Shown in pieces: positions 25,101 through 37,100 of a stretch of 64,000 nt of DNA. The notes below the pieces were generated by a model. That model saw nothing but the letters and a program-made list of their open reading frames with translations, did not search any database and had not been told where the DNA came from. The position numbers were made by a program, and so were the translations under genes. Source of the stretch: Undaria pinnatifida (lineage: Eukaryota; Sar; Phaeophyceae; Laminariales; Alariaceae); assembly GCA_012845835.1 (NCBI GenBank), contig JABAKD010000021.1:16730166-16794165 (forward strand). The letters run 5' to 3'. The stretch's first letter is position 1. The number at the start of each line of letters is the position of its first letter.

Positions 25101-28100
25101 CGCAAGAAACCAAGGCCTAGCTTTCGTGCCTATGGATTATGTTGTTGCTATCTGTGTAGTCTATAGAGGAGGGACAACAAATTAGCACATGGCTCCAGCG
25201 GGAAAAAACCATCCGTCGCCTAAACGAACCGATCAAAGACGTGCATTTGTAGAATCATCGCAAGCAAGGGGTGCCGAAGACGTTTTAGGAGTTCAATAAT
25301 CCATCCCAACCATGATATAGAAAACATTCCTTGGGGCAACCAGACCATCAACTCTATTCACGCCAGTCCTCCTGCAAATGTAGCTGTGAAGAATTGCTGT
25401 CCGTATTTTACGACAGTACCACACTTGAATATATCAACCGGTATCATTGGCACAGATCGATCGCCCGATACGTGAAACTCCTACCTTGTGATGACTCTAC
25501 GATATGCTACAACGGTATAACGACCATTTAACGCACTTGATTTGGGCGTTCTATTATCTTGCCTCACTCACGTTTGTTACGACATGATTCCGAATGGATT
25601 ATGATCTTGTACATTGAGAGCCGTATGGGTGCTGCTGCACTGAATTTCGCCGAACGATCCACCCATGCATAAATACTAATCATGAATAGTTTCCGAAGCA
25701 AAATAAGTGTTTCGATTCGCTTCTCGCGGCTCTGACTGGTTCGACACTCTATAAAACATCGTCTTGAGTTACACGTGTTGTCGTATCCGGCGTCTCTTAC
25801 CTCCAGAAGATTGGTGACGCCCCGTCACCGAAGGTGCCGCACCTGCGAAAAGATAATGCGAAATCGCGACGACCATTTTCGGACGCTTAGAAAACGGGAA
25901 TCGGTGCTCGGAAAAGCGAGTTAGATTATATACAGCAAGAGGGAAAACTACGGCAGCGCATCATGTCGAGTGCAAGAAAATAGACGGGGTCATTTGGCGG
26001 GCAGATCTTTGACGACCCGCGGCACGGTACGGGTGCACCATAGCGGATATAGACCTGCTCACGTGAAACAGTGTGGAACCACTTCAACCAAACCGTATAT
26101 CAAGAACGAAGGACAGCCGAAAAAAACTCACGCGGGTTTCTCAAAAGCTGAAGAAGCATATATATTTTAACATGGGCCTTCACGCGTCGTGTTCAGTAGC
26201 TGAGGTACACGGTCAGTCCACAATGTCGTCAAGTCACAAACATGCTGCTGCCCTCGAGCAAGCGCTCCACGGACGGGGCCCCTCGATAACTGAACAGCAT
26301 CGGTCCCTCAATAAGGCCGTCTGGAATAGAGACGGCATGCTAACATAAAGCCGTCTCAAAATCATTCGGCCCAACTAGGAAATCGAGTGAATCACCCTCA
26401 AAGAACAAGGCTACCTCTCCCAACAAGGCGGTCATACTGCTCTCTATGGCACACCCCCGCCTCACTGGGGGAGGGCTACTGTAACAACAGTAACAACAGT
26501 AACAGCAGTAACAACACTAACAGCAGCAACAGCAGTACTACTGTATAGCAGAATGATGGTCATATAGGAAACCACTCTAATACTTTATTGTATTGATACA
26601 TGCTACGGTCGAGGGACAGCATTAGTTCTCTGGAACTTCTCCCTCCAAGGGCTCTACACCTAACTCAAGCAATGTTTGTGGGCAAGCTGAAAGTGCAATT
26701 CGGATGCAACCAAACGTAGTCCAGTCCAGGTGTGCAAAACAATTTTCGCGCCCAGGTGTGCAAAACAATTTTCGCGCCCGGCAAGAAGGCCTGTTCGACA
26801 CCGTTGGGTTGCGGGTCCTCGTCATTCGTGAAATGCATTTTTTAAAACGATCCCTTTATCTTCATCGCCGTGTCATTGCCTAACCGATGGGGTTTAGCAT
26901 CCGGATCGGTAGTAACGACTAGGTTATCCTGTGGGAAACCAATGGGAAATGATAGGGTCTCGCTTATCAGGTCGTTGTTTGTACCTCGCTGGTTGCAACC
27001 ATACCCGACTTAACAAGGATGCCTTAGCTTCATGTAACTCCAAAATCATGCGCCCGAAAAAATGAGGATGTCCTCATCAGAACTGTTGAGCGTGCGCTTG
27101 GTGCGCTGTAAGCACCCACAAGAGGGTCGCTTCTATCCGCCAATAAGTTTTGCTTACACAACATAAAAACAGTCCTGTGGGTTAGCTCACCTTGTGCGGA
27201 ATTGCCAGCAAACACTATATGGCCACCGATATGGACGTTTGACTCCACGGCATACACAGCACCTGCGAGATGCACGACCTGTTCGATCAAATCTCGCGTT
27301 CGCGGCGTAATGGTTGTCGCAGTGTATAGATGACTGAATGGTACACCGTAAACATTCCAAAATACGATCGCTAGTACCGTTCTTTGTTAGCAGCGGCTGG
27401 GGGGTGCTCTCGCGAGTGAGACCCCGGCTCCTTCGCGGTTTTGAGGTGTTCTCAGGTCTCGTGCACGTGTTACGGTGTTAGTTTTATGATAAGAATCCGC
27501 GATGGAACGGTTTGGTACATTGTGCCAAACAAGTCGCCTAAATTTATATTTTCGGGGGTGAGGTGTGTACAGAGTCACTGGGGTGACGTGTGACGCGCGA
27601 CGTTTGACGTGTGAGTCGTGAAAACCCGGTTGTGGAAATGATGGAGTATGATAACAGTATTTTGTGTCCTATTATGATTGCCACCACGATTTCCAACAAG
27701 CTCACATTACGATGCCAATCTACGCTAATGCCAATATTACGGAAGTGAAGTCCATTGCGCTACGCAGTATCGATCTCGTGTTGGTCTTTTTCCGAGCAGT
27801 TTGACCAACATATTCCCCTGCACTCGAACAGTGGAAGGTCGACCAGTTCACCTTGGCCTTCGTTTATCGCTCAGCGCCAGGTTTGGTCCAACCTGAGGCT
27901 GTTGCTATGATCGTCTGGAACAACATGAACTGCTTCAAAGGCTCTACCAGCAAATAGGTGTCTCACGGTGAGTACTTTTTGCCAAATGTTTGTGCACATG
28001 CCGTCCAGCAGGCCTCACAACAACCCAGTGAGGATGTTTGGTTGCCACGAGTAAGCAGTCGGAAATATCTAATGTTGTATTGTTCCTCGTATTTTATCAC

Positions 28101-31100
28101 ATCCTAACCCCGAAAAGGCCGTGACATATGTACAAAGACATAGGGAACTGAGTGAAAAGCTCCGATAATGGTCTCTTTCGCGTTATTGTCACATACACCT
28201 GTGGTGTTTTACGACCACATTCAATCAATTCCGAGTTCGTGTAAAAGTCTCCGATTTATTGGTGTAGCACGATTACCTCTTTCGACGAGTGTTTGAACGT
28301 ATGAGACATACTCGCTGTCGCTATAAGGATGCATAAAAATGGCGTGAAACGAATGCTGAGGGATATCAAAAGCATTCAAGTCCGAGGTTGAAATATGGAT
28401 CGTTCCTGAAAAACTTACCTCATGTGCGCAATCGAATGGCTAAACACTTGGCAGGTCAAAACAAATAGTTACGTCTACGAAATGAAATACTCTCGTTGCC
28501 GATTTCGATTTCAATTTCGTTTGTGCCATACCGAAGCTGACTGCTACGACGCTACATCAACCTACCGCACATACACGCCGAAACCCGCTAAAGCCTGGTT
28601 CGTGCCGTACATATGATATGTTTGTCGAAGCTTCGGCAACCAGCCACGCCAACAACCGCCTATAATTTTGACATGCAAGGGAGCACGTTATGCAACACGC
28701 ACCTCGCAAGTTCATGTAACGTTTGGAAATGTTGTTGCCATCACTTACCGCCGGCAATAGCCCTGTTGCCTCCGAAAAAGGTGTTTCCGTAAATGTAGAT
28801 GGTCGCCGCGGAGGAATATATCGCACCTGCTCGAACACACAATGGGAGATTGTAAGGTCGAAGGTGTCTTCGAAACCGAGAACATATCGTGACCACTAGC
28901 ACAGGTTAAGGTGCCATTCGGTTTTTGCCGGGATGCTAAAGTTGTTTGCGTAGGAACACACAAAAAAACAAGGATTCTAGACCGAGTAGTACCATAAAAC
29001 CCTCATACAATCCGAACAAGCAAAAATAATTCTAAAAGCGGTGAATATATCGTGACCAGGAGGTATTGCGTTGAGGGTGTTGATGCGAAGCAGGTTCCGG
29101 TCAACAGTTACGGTTGACGTGTTAACTACGTAGGGTTAGGGGTACAGAAAGCCCTCAAACCTGCCCTTGGAGAGCCCCGGTGTTTCGTTTTTGCGTTCTA
29201 TGCTACCAAGCACAAACTCACGAACACACGGTTACGAGCAACACCCCCGACCGAGCAACAACCCAGCAGCCCCGGATACAGACGGGTTATATGATGCATT
29301 TTGATGTATGGGGAATATACCGTGGACTCCTTTTCATGGTTCTCACAGAGCGTAATCATGAACCATACTCGTGAAATGTAGAAATCGTTCTACACCATTA
29401 GTGCTCGAATAGCCGTTGCCATTGTATCCCTGTGACCACCACAGCACATAGGCACGGTTCTGTTGCATGCGTCGGGGGGGTATCGAGTCCCGTGTAAAAA
29501 ATGCCAATATTCGAAATCAACAAATAGTAAACTTTGCTCAAGTGATCGAAATTTAAATTATCCACGCTCTAACGTGTTTCCCATCAATGGCTAAATTCGC
29601 GCGCTGTACACAAATCCCTCAAGACTATTGCATTGCTTGGCGTGGTCGGGATATATATCCCCGACAAACACAGCAGGCGTTCGATAAACAAACCGGGAAA
29701 CACACAATGAAGTTGACGTTTTTTCCTGCATCCGTTTCCTCTACAAATTCATGCAACGTGGTCGACAATATCACACCATCGGACATGACTCCGTCTGTGA
29801 AAAATATGTTACATTCTACACACGAACAAATAACTCTTACCGATATTGAAGCCCCGGGGGGAGAAAAACAAAACAAACCGCCTACCATACATATGATAAA
29901 GCAGTTTAGTGGAAACTACAGTAAAAAAATTATAAAATAGATGTAATGTTTTACCTAGCTCAAAATTCCCCACCTAAAGTATAAATGCCAATACTTACCA
30001 TTATAGTGGACGAAAAATAGGACACCTCCCAATAAAAACTCACTCATGTAGCATAGTACGAGTACCAACAACGCAGCTTGCAAAGATGAGTATTGACATG
30101 AAATTCGTCAAACTTACGGCTGACGCCCTTGAAAATAAGTTATAAAAAAAAAAAAGATACGATCGTATCGACCTATATCCTTAATGAGGACACACAACTC
30201 GTAATACGCGCGATCGGAGTATCACACACAGCTTGCAAAGATGAGTTTCGACGAAATCTTCGATCTCACAGCTGGAGTGTATTTTCATTTTTTATAATAA
30301 CAAGGGCTCCGCATGGGGGCCAGCATTCGCCGGCGCCCATGCTTCGGGTAGGGCAGGGCAGCACTTCGACAACTTAAGGTGTAGCTGTCCGATTTGGCAT
30401 GCATTGAACTTTAAAGTAATGCCAAGAGTTTAATACGAACATGGGATTATAAAAATCGTGATTTGACAGAACAAAACGTAATATTATACAACAAAGAAGG
30501 CAAGGATAGGCGAAATACACTATGTTAAATGCGCCGTCAAGTAAAAGTTGGCGTCTATCAAACAAAAATACCGAAAATAGTATTATTGAGAACCTGCGTC
30601 GCCTCTAGGCGAAACGAAAGAGGCCTTGGCATTAATGAAGAGACTGCACTGCTGTCCCCGTGGCAATGGAGGTTCGAAGTCGACAGGATGCAAAGTCGGT
30701 TTGCATCAAACGTCGACATGGGCCCATGTCAGCCGGCGAGGTTTTGGAAGAAGATTGCTTTGTTTGTTACGTGAAGGCTGTCGCATTGATTGGTCTGCGT
30801 GGTTGCGGGCGAGGAGAAAAACGAAGAAGAGGAGGGCGATCTCTCGTTGCGTCGGCGTTGTCTAAGATAGGTGCGGGGGTGGCTTTGCTCGTACGGGAGG
30901 TTGGCGTAGCACTTCTTCTCTGTTTTTTCTCGAGAAGGCGGGATATGTGTCTGCTATCTTTTCTTCGTGGGTGCTTTCACGTTGTCGAAATCGGACGCGT
31001 CCCCTCAATACATAATATCCGGAGTGTCTCTACCATGACGACTGCTGATGGTGCCGTGCGTATTTCCCAAGAGACTGACATATTGTTTCCTGGTAGAAAT

Positions 31101-34100
31101 AAGCATACCTGGTATACCTTTCTTTGCAACATTTTTTTTTCTTCATCCCCCGCAACATTCTCGCGCTCCCTCCCAGTAGTATCTCAGATCCGGGGTCACA
31201 TAGCGGGCCCTCCTCCTCCCTCCCCACTTCATCACGTGGCTTCATTTTGACCGCGAGGAGAATCGAGCATTTTCTTCCCTCGTCGACTCGCGTCGAATTG
31301 TACCTAGCAGGCGCTCTCAGCAGTTGATCTCTTTTTTTTATTGCATTTTTGCAAATTAAGTCATATTTCATCGTGGTGGGTGTCGAAGTCAAGGACAACC
31401 AAACGTTAGTAGTATTCGAGGGTAAAACCATTAGACCACCGGGGCGGCCGGCTGACAATTGATTAAAACAAAACAGGATCTTTGCATAGAGATTACATTC
31501 CCTCCCCCATATTGTATGATATTACGATGGTTGACGCGATATAGAATAAAGCGCCAAATACCTAAATATCAGCCTACTACGCGGGGTTTTAGATATAATG
31601 AACAACGAACGATCGCGACGGCAGAGCACGGCAAAGCATGGCGCTTCGCTCTGCTGAGCTAGCGCTGCGCTGCGATGCGCTGCTGAGCTGAGCCGCAGGG
31701 CACTGCACGGCGCTTCGTTGCTGTGCGCTATAGCGCTGCGATGGGGTGCTGGGCGGTGTGGAGCTGATGAGCCAAGCCCAGATCTCAGCCGATGAAGCTT
31801 CGCCAACTGCAAAACAAATGGTGGTAATCAAAGAAAAGCTAAAGCTGGACCGTTCCGCAACTAATGCACAGGCGGCTAATTAGCGGCAAATCAACTTACA
31901 AGACAAAAAAAAAGAGAAATCGCGAAAAGGTTCAAAATCATGTTGGCAGAAAAAGCAAATTTGCAGGAAGCAGCTGAAAGGTGAAGAAACAGGCAATATT
32001 TGAGTTGTTGTTTTCACATTAACTCGCACAATCCAGTCCGTGGTCACAGGACTGGTTCCAGTCACTCTGGAGCAGAGGAATACCCTAGGGAAAAACACAA
32101 ACAACCCAAGGTGGTACACGCATGAATCACAGCTGACGCAATTCATGCCTCCACCAGAAACATATAAAAGTGAAATCGGGGGTCAGTATACGATGTGCCA
32201 GGTCCATACCGGTGCATACGTCTCATTACTCACGGCTGGGAAAACCGACTATACCGTTTGCCACCCAAAAGACTACCACGTATATATCACACGTAGTATC
32301 TATCACTACGCATACGCACAGACGCAAGTCAATTGGAAAAAAGAAACAAAGAACAAAGAAGAGAAAGGAAAGGAAATGGGTGCATGGGGCCAAGAAAAAG
32401 AAAAGAAAAAGGAATATTGGGGGGGCTACTGGCGACGCTGCCACCAGAACGGGATGTCACATGTCACGTGGTCTTTCGACGGTCTACAGCAGTATGCAGT
32501 AGTACTACGAACGATTTCCGATACACCCACCGAAGCACGGACTACCGGCCAATTACGCGATCGACAGCTGGCCGTGGTTGTCACGTGTCTCTGTGTTGGG
32601 GGCCCCTGCCCTGCCTCTTGTTGGCTCTTGAGGGTGATGCGTGTACGACTAAACTTGCCAACGGCAATCGCACTGCACTTTGAGCTATCTGCTGTAGTTC
32701 TGGTTGCTACTTGTTGCGGCATTATGTGCTAGGCGTTTCGCCCTTCGGCTACGGCTACTACACCTGCTGTTTTGTGTTTGCCAATGCCGTCAGTTGGCGT
32801 TCATGCTCGTCGTAAATATTGCTGTTCTCACCGAGTACTTGCGGGATTCCTCGTACCTCAACCGTACGACGACGAGCTCAAAACAGATGGAAGGTGACAT
32901 GAAATGGCATGGACAATGGCCACATAGAAGCGAGCACAGCGGGATAGTTCGCTGCGAATCAACCGCACTCGTTCATGCCTACAGCAGAGGCTGGCTGGAG
33001 TGTCAGCGGCCGTGTTAAAGCCAGTGCCAAAGGCCGAAGAGACGGCTCTACCTGCTTTGTTTTGTCTCGAAATTCTGTTATATATTGGACAGAGTGATGC
33101 GTGTACGACTAAACTTGCGCCAACGGCACTCGCACTGCACTTTGAGCTATCTGCTGTAGTTCTGGTTGCTAGTTGTTGCTGCATTATGTGCTAGACGTTT
33201 CGTCCTTCGGCTACTGCTGCTACACCTGCTGTTTTGTGCTTGCCAATGTCGTCAATAGGCGTTCATGCTCGTCGTACATACTGCTGTTCTCACCGAGTAC
33301 GTACGGGTTTCCTCGTACCTCAACCGTACGACGACGAGCTCAAAACAGAAGAAAGGTGACATGAAATGGCATGAACAATGGCCACATAAAAGCGAGCACA
33401 GCGGGATAGTTCGCTGCGAATCAACCGCATTCGCTCATGCCTACAGCAGAGGCTGCCTGGTGTGTCAGCGGCCGTGCTAAAGCCAGGGCCAAAGACCGAA
33501 GAGGCGGCTCTACCTGCTTTGTTTTGTCTCGAAATTCTGTTAGGTGAAAGTATCATGATTTGGGAGTTATTTTGTCACGAAACGTCTTGCCGTCGGTAAT
33601 TTGTGTCACGAAGTTGTTTTGGATATCGTCGGTATGTTGTGTCACGTTTTAGGTGACCCCACACTAAAAAATTGAATTTCCAGCTGGCAAAACGAGCAGA
33701 AACAAAAGCAATAAAATGCCGAGCAAGAAACCAACCGAACTAGTAAAAAAGTACAGCAAAGAAACTAACGCTCGAGAGTATGCCACCGCAAAATTCCAAA
33801 CATTATCACGTACCGTTTGGAAATGATGCCAATTTTGTAAATCATTCAGGCGTTGCAGCCATTAAGATTCAACAATTTCTCCAAAATTCCTCCTCGACAC
33901 TCGCTCGTCTCGCTCGGCGCCCGTCCGCGTTCACGTCGATGTGCGGAACGGACACGGCAGGGCAAGGGGCGTTGGAGCCGCCCCCCGAAGGCGGCGCTCG
34001 AACCAAGCCATATTCGACCGAGAATTCCAGTTCCGCGAATCGCATATTTGGCCGAGATAAAAATCTCCGGACCAAAGTCCATGACACCAAGGAATGGCTC

Positions 34101-37100
34101 TATATTCAAGGAATGATTTTATATATGTTTATACTATCGTAAAATAATGACTTTCCGACGAGTTTGGGGTAGTAATCCCCTTTACAACTGGAACCCTTTT
34201 TGGGGACAAAATGACTTGGATTTAGTATAGGGAGGGGTTTGGGGGACGTCAGCCCTGACATAGGTCCTACTCCAAAAATCCTACGAGAAACCCTCCGCCT
34301 CCCGAGCTGTAGCACGGACTCCGAACCAATATGAACTTTGCCACAATACGATATCTCCAGGCTGTGAGAGGAGTGACTACATGCGGCCATGTAGCGGACG
34401 TGCTTGTACACAGGATTGACCGAGACGCTGTTAAGCGGACTGCTGAGCTTTGATGAAAAATCGATGCATGTCGTTGAAAGATTCCGCCGCTTGCGGAAAG
34501 GTGGCCCAGAACGAAAAACCGTTGGGCTGTAAGGTGAGTCAAATCCACCTTCACTAAGGCTCGCCACGCGTTGTAAATGGATGTACCTCACTGATAATTG
34601 TACTGACCATCCCACATAAATAGTCCTTGATGGTTGCGCGTGCGACCATGTGCAATGACCAAATGTACCGTCTATGATACCGACTATCGCCTACAAAGTG
34701 GAACAAATCAATGTCGTGTTATATTCAATATGTGTAGACCCGTTCTTTTTTCATTATTACTACACACCCGTAAGTAGGCTGTCTGTCTTGCCTGCCTACG
34801 AAGTATCCGCTGCCTACCAAGTATCCGCGTACCCATATGTTTCACTAGCACTCTTCGACACCGCCGGGCATTAGACTAACTAAATATGTTGTGTATAGTG
34901 CCCTCACCTGCTGCACCCCAGTTTGTTGACTATCAGCGACTTCATAGGCTGCTGGACATTAATGATTTGCCTGCGGAAGGCATCTACAGGTGGGATGACG
35001 TAGTACGCAAGGCTTTTTTCCAGTGTAGTTGCCAAGGTGCACCAACTCGTTCACGCGAATTTCTGCCATCTCGAACTTTCGTCTTGAACATTGGACGGTG
35101 AAATCCTTCTGAACACGAAATATTTTTGTCCTAGATGAAAGTCTACACTTACATACAGTGATGAAATCCATATGTTTCAATTAATCAATATCGATCCACC
35201 ACAGCTGTGAAACTGGGGATTTCGTCGAGCCTCAACGTTGCAAGCTGCGTGTGATATACTCCGATCTCGCGTGACCGCGTGTGCATATGGAGTTGATTGT
35301 TTGTGACGTTTAAACACCTGAATTCACTGTATTTACTCCACAGTGGCTTCCCTCTCGCTCAAACAGGTGAACGTTTCGTGGGAACAACGCTGAGTTACCA
35401 CGACAACTGTATCATCAGCTACGCAAAAAGAAACGCGCTGCGGTGTGGACAAAAAATATGCCAAAAAAATTAACCACGTGTACACAAGACATGCGATCAT
35501 TGAAATTGTTTTGCATTCCTTCATGAGCGTCCTAGACGAGCGTTCATCATGTGATCGTTGGTAGGGCGATATGGAAGGATGCTCAAAGTCCCCTGGAAAG
35601 CAAACACATGCAGGTAAAGTACGACACTACGTGTAATCGAAGTACTTGTAGCTCCATTCCAAACTTTTGGAGGAAGCATCAAGTGGTCTCTCGCGCCATG
35701 GATACTATAGCCCACTGCTGTACCCTAAGTACATACCACGCATTTTTTCTTGTTGCGGAAACATTATAAATGAAGTACGTGTAGTAGCTAACATGCGGAT
35801 ATAATTCGCCGTCACAACACCGGTGGGACAAAAGAGCGACCGGTGTACCACGCAGCTTGCAAAGACGACTATAAACCATGAATTGGCCGAACTCGCAGCT
35901 GGAAAGTTAAGAATAATTTTTATTAGCATGCGCAGAAAGTCGGCTTTCACGCATCTCGCACCTGTTTCGTGTATGAAGTTATAGTCTATCCATGCAGTAG
36001 CGTTTCATCAGCAGTATCGGGGAACGGTCCACGACATACTGCAAGGGATGCTGCCATGAAGGCGAGCACGATAACACGGCGACATATCTGCAGGTAGCAT
36101 GGGCAGTGTCCCGTAAATATCATACGACGGTCAGCGCCAACTCGATCGCGGCTGCAATATCTCCTTCGTTTCTCCATCTCCCCCGCCAGTTTTCTCGATT
36201 TATCTCCCTTTCCTTGTGGATATATTTCCTACTTCTTTGTGTTTATGATTCCATCGTTCTTCAAACGTCTTATCGCTTTGTTCTGTCCGTTTTGTTTCCT
36301 TCTCCGTCTCGTGACATTTTTACAGACGCTTCGCTGCCACCTCTGCAGCAGCTGTTCTGCAGCGGCTCCTCTGCAGCTGATCAAGGCTACGGTGAAGGGG
36401 TACTCCCAATTTTCCTCACCGGGTCTTCACCAGTCACGCGAGTGACTCTGCAGAGGTGCCTCATTGACAATAACACTCTTTGCGATCGGGTTTTGTGCAC
36501 AGCGGATAGCGAACCATATCGATAATGATAAACAGCCCGAAAGACTTTGAACAGCCTGTAAATGTGAGGATCAGGGGGTTCACTCGCGCGAGTGACACCG
36601 AGCCACTGAAAAACAAGCGCCCAAAAGTGGCCAAAAGGGGGTAAAAACAACATAACCCCCCTACCGCAGCATCGGTCAGCTCTTGTTACAACAGACGGAA
36701 CGGTTCGCACCATTCTACAACGTTGTGAGGCTAGCCCTTAAATCTACTTGCACCAAGAAACGGCGTCACGCTGAGTTCGTCAGGCATTTCCGAACCGTTC
36801 AGGGAAGGATTTCCATTTTCCCACGTGCAGACGGACTTTGGAAACTTCTTCGATGTGTTATATCAGCTTCGAAATGGAGGCATCTCTTTTGCGAGTTCGT
36901 CAAGGAGACCAGGAAATGAAAAGGAGCCCGGGATCAGAACATCATAGGTGCGACGTCGTCATCACATCCGTTTCACGAAGCTATCAACGAGTGCTACTAG
37001 TAGTACTTACGCACATTGTGTTTGCTTCGAGTAGTTTTCCGCACAAGACCAAAATACCACACAACAAAGCTGTATCGTGCAACACGTCCGATAGCTATCC

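Larger units (their letters stand above)
19964..27190 (-). other. Intron of the giant gene, about 7.2 kb
   Basis: Contents in order are: the 300-bp tandem duplication, a hypothetical plus-strand ORF, an inverted copy of repeat R1 with its pyrimidine tract, a long hairpin, the CCCATGGGG array, the 42-nt candidate exon, an AACAGT microsatellite and a 26-bp duplication. No intact gene is apparent. Confidence 0.35.

Noticed and set aside
36003-36177. Minus ORF with a signal-peptide-like start (VIVLAFMAASLAVCRG) as an alternative first exon
   Set aside because: It ends at a stop without a phase-1 donor to join the array; possible but unsupported.
36106-36525. 139-codon plus ORF with a membrane-like stretch
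   Set aside because: Its second half lies inside a T1 element and the first half is a T/C-rich stretch that gives hydrophobic codons by composition.
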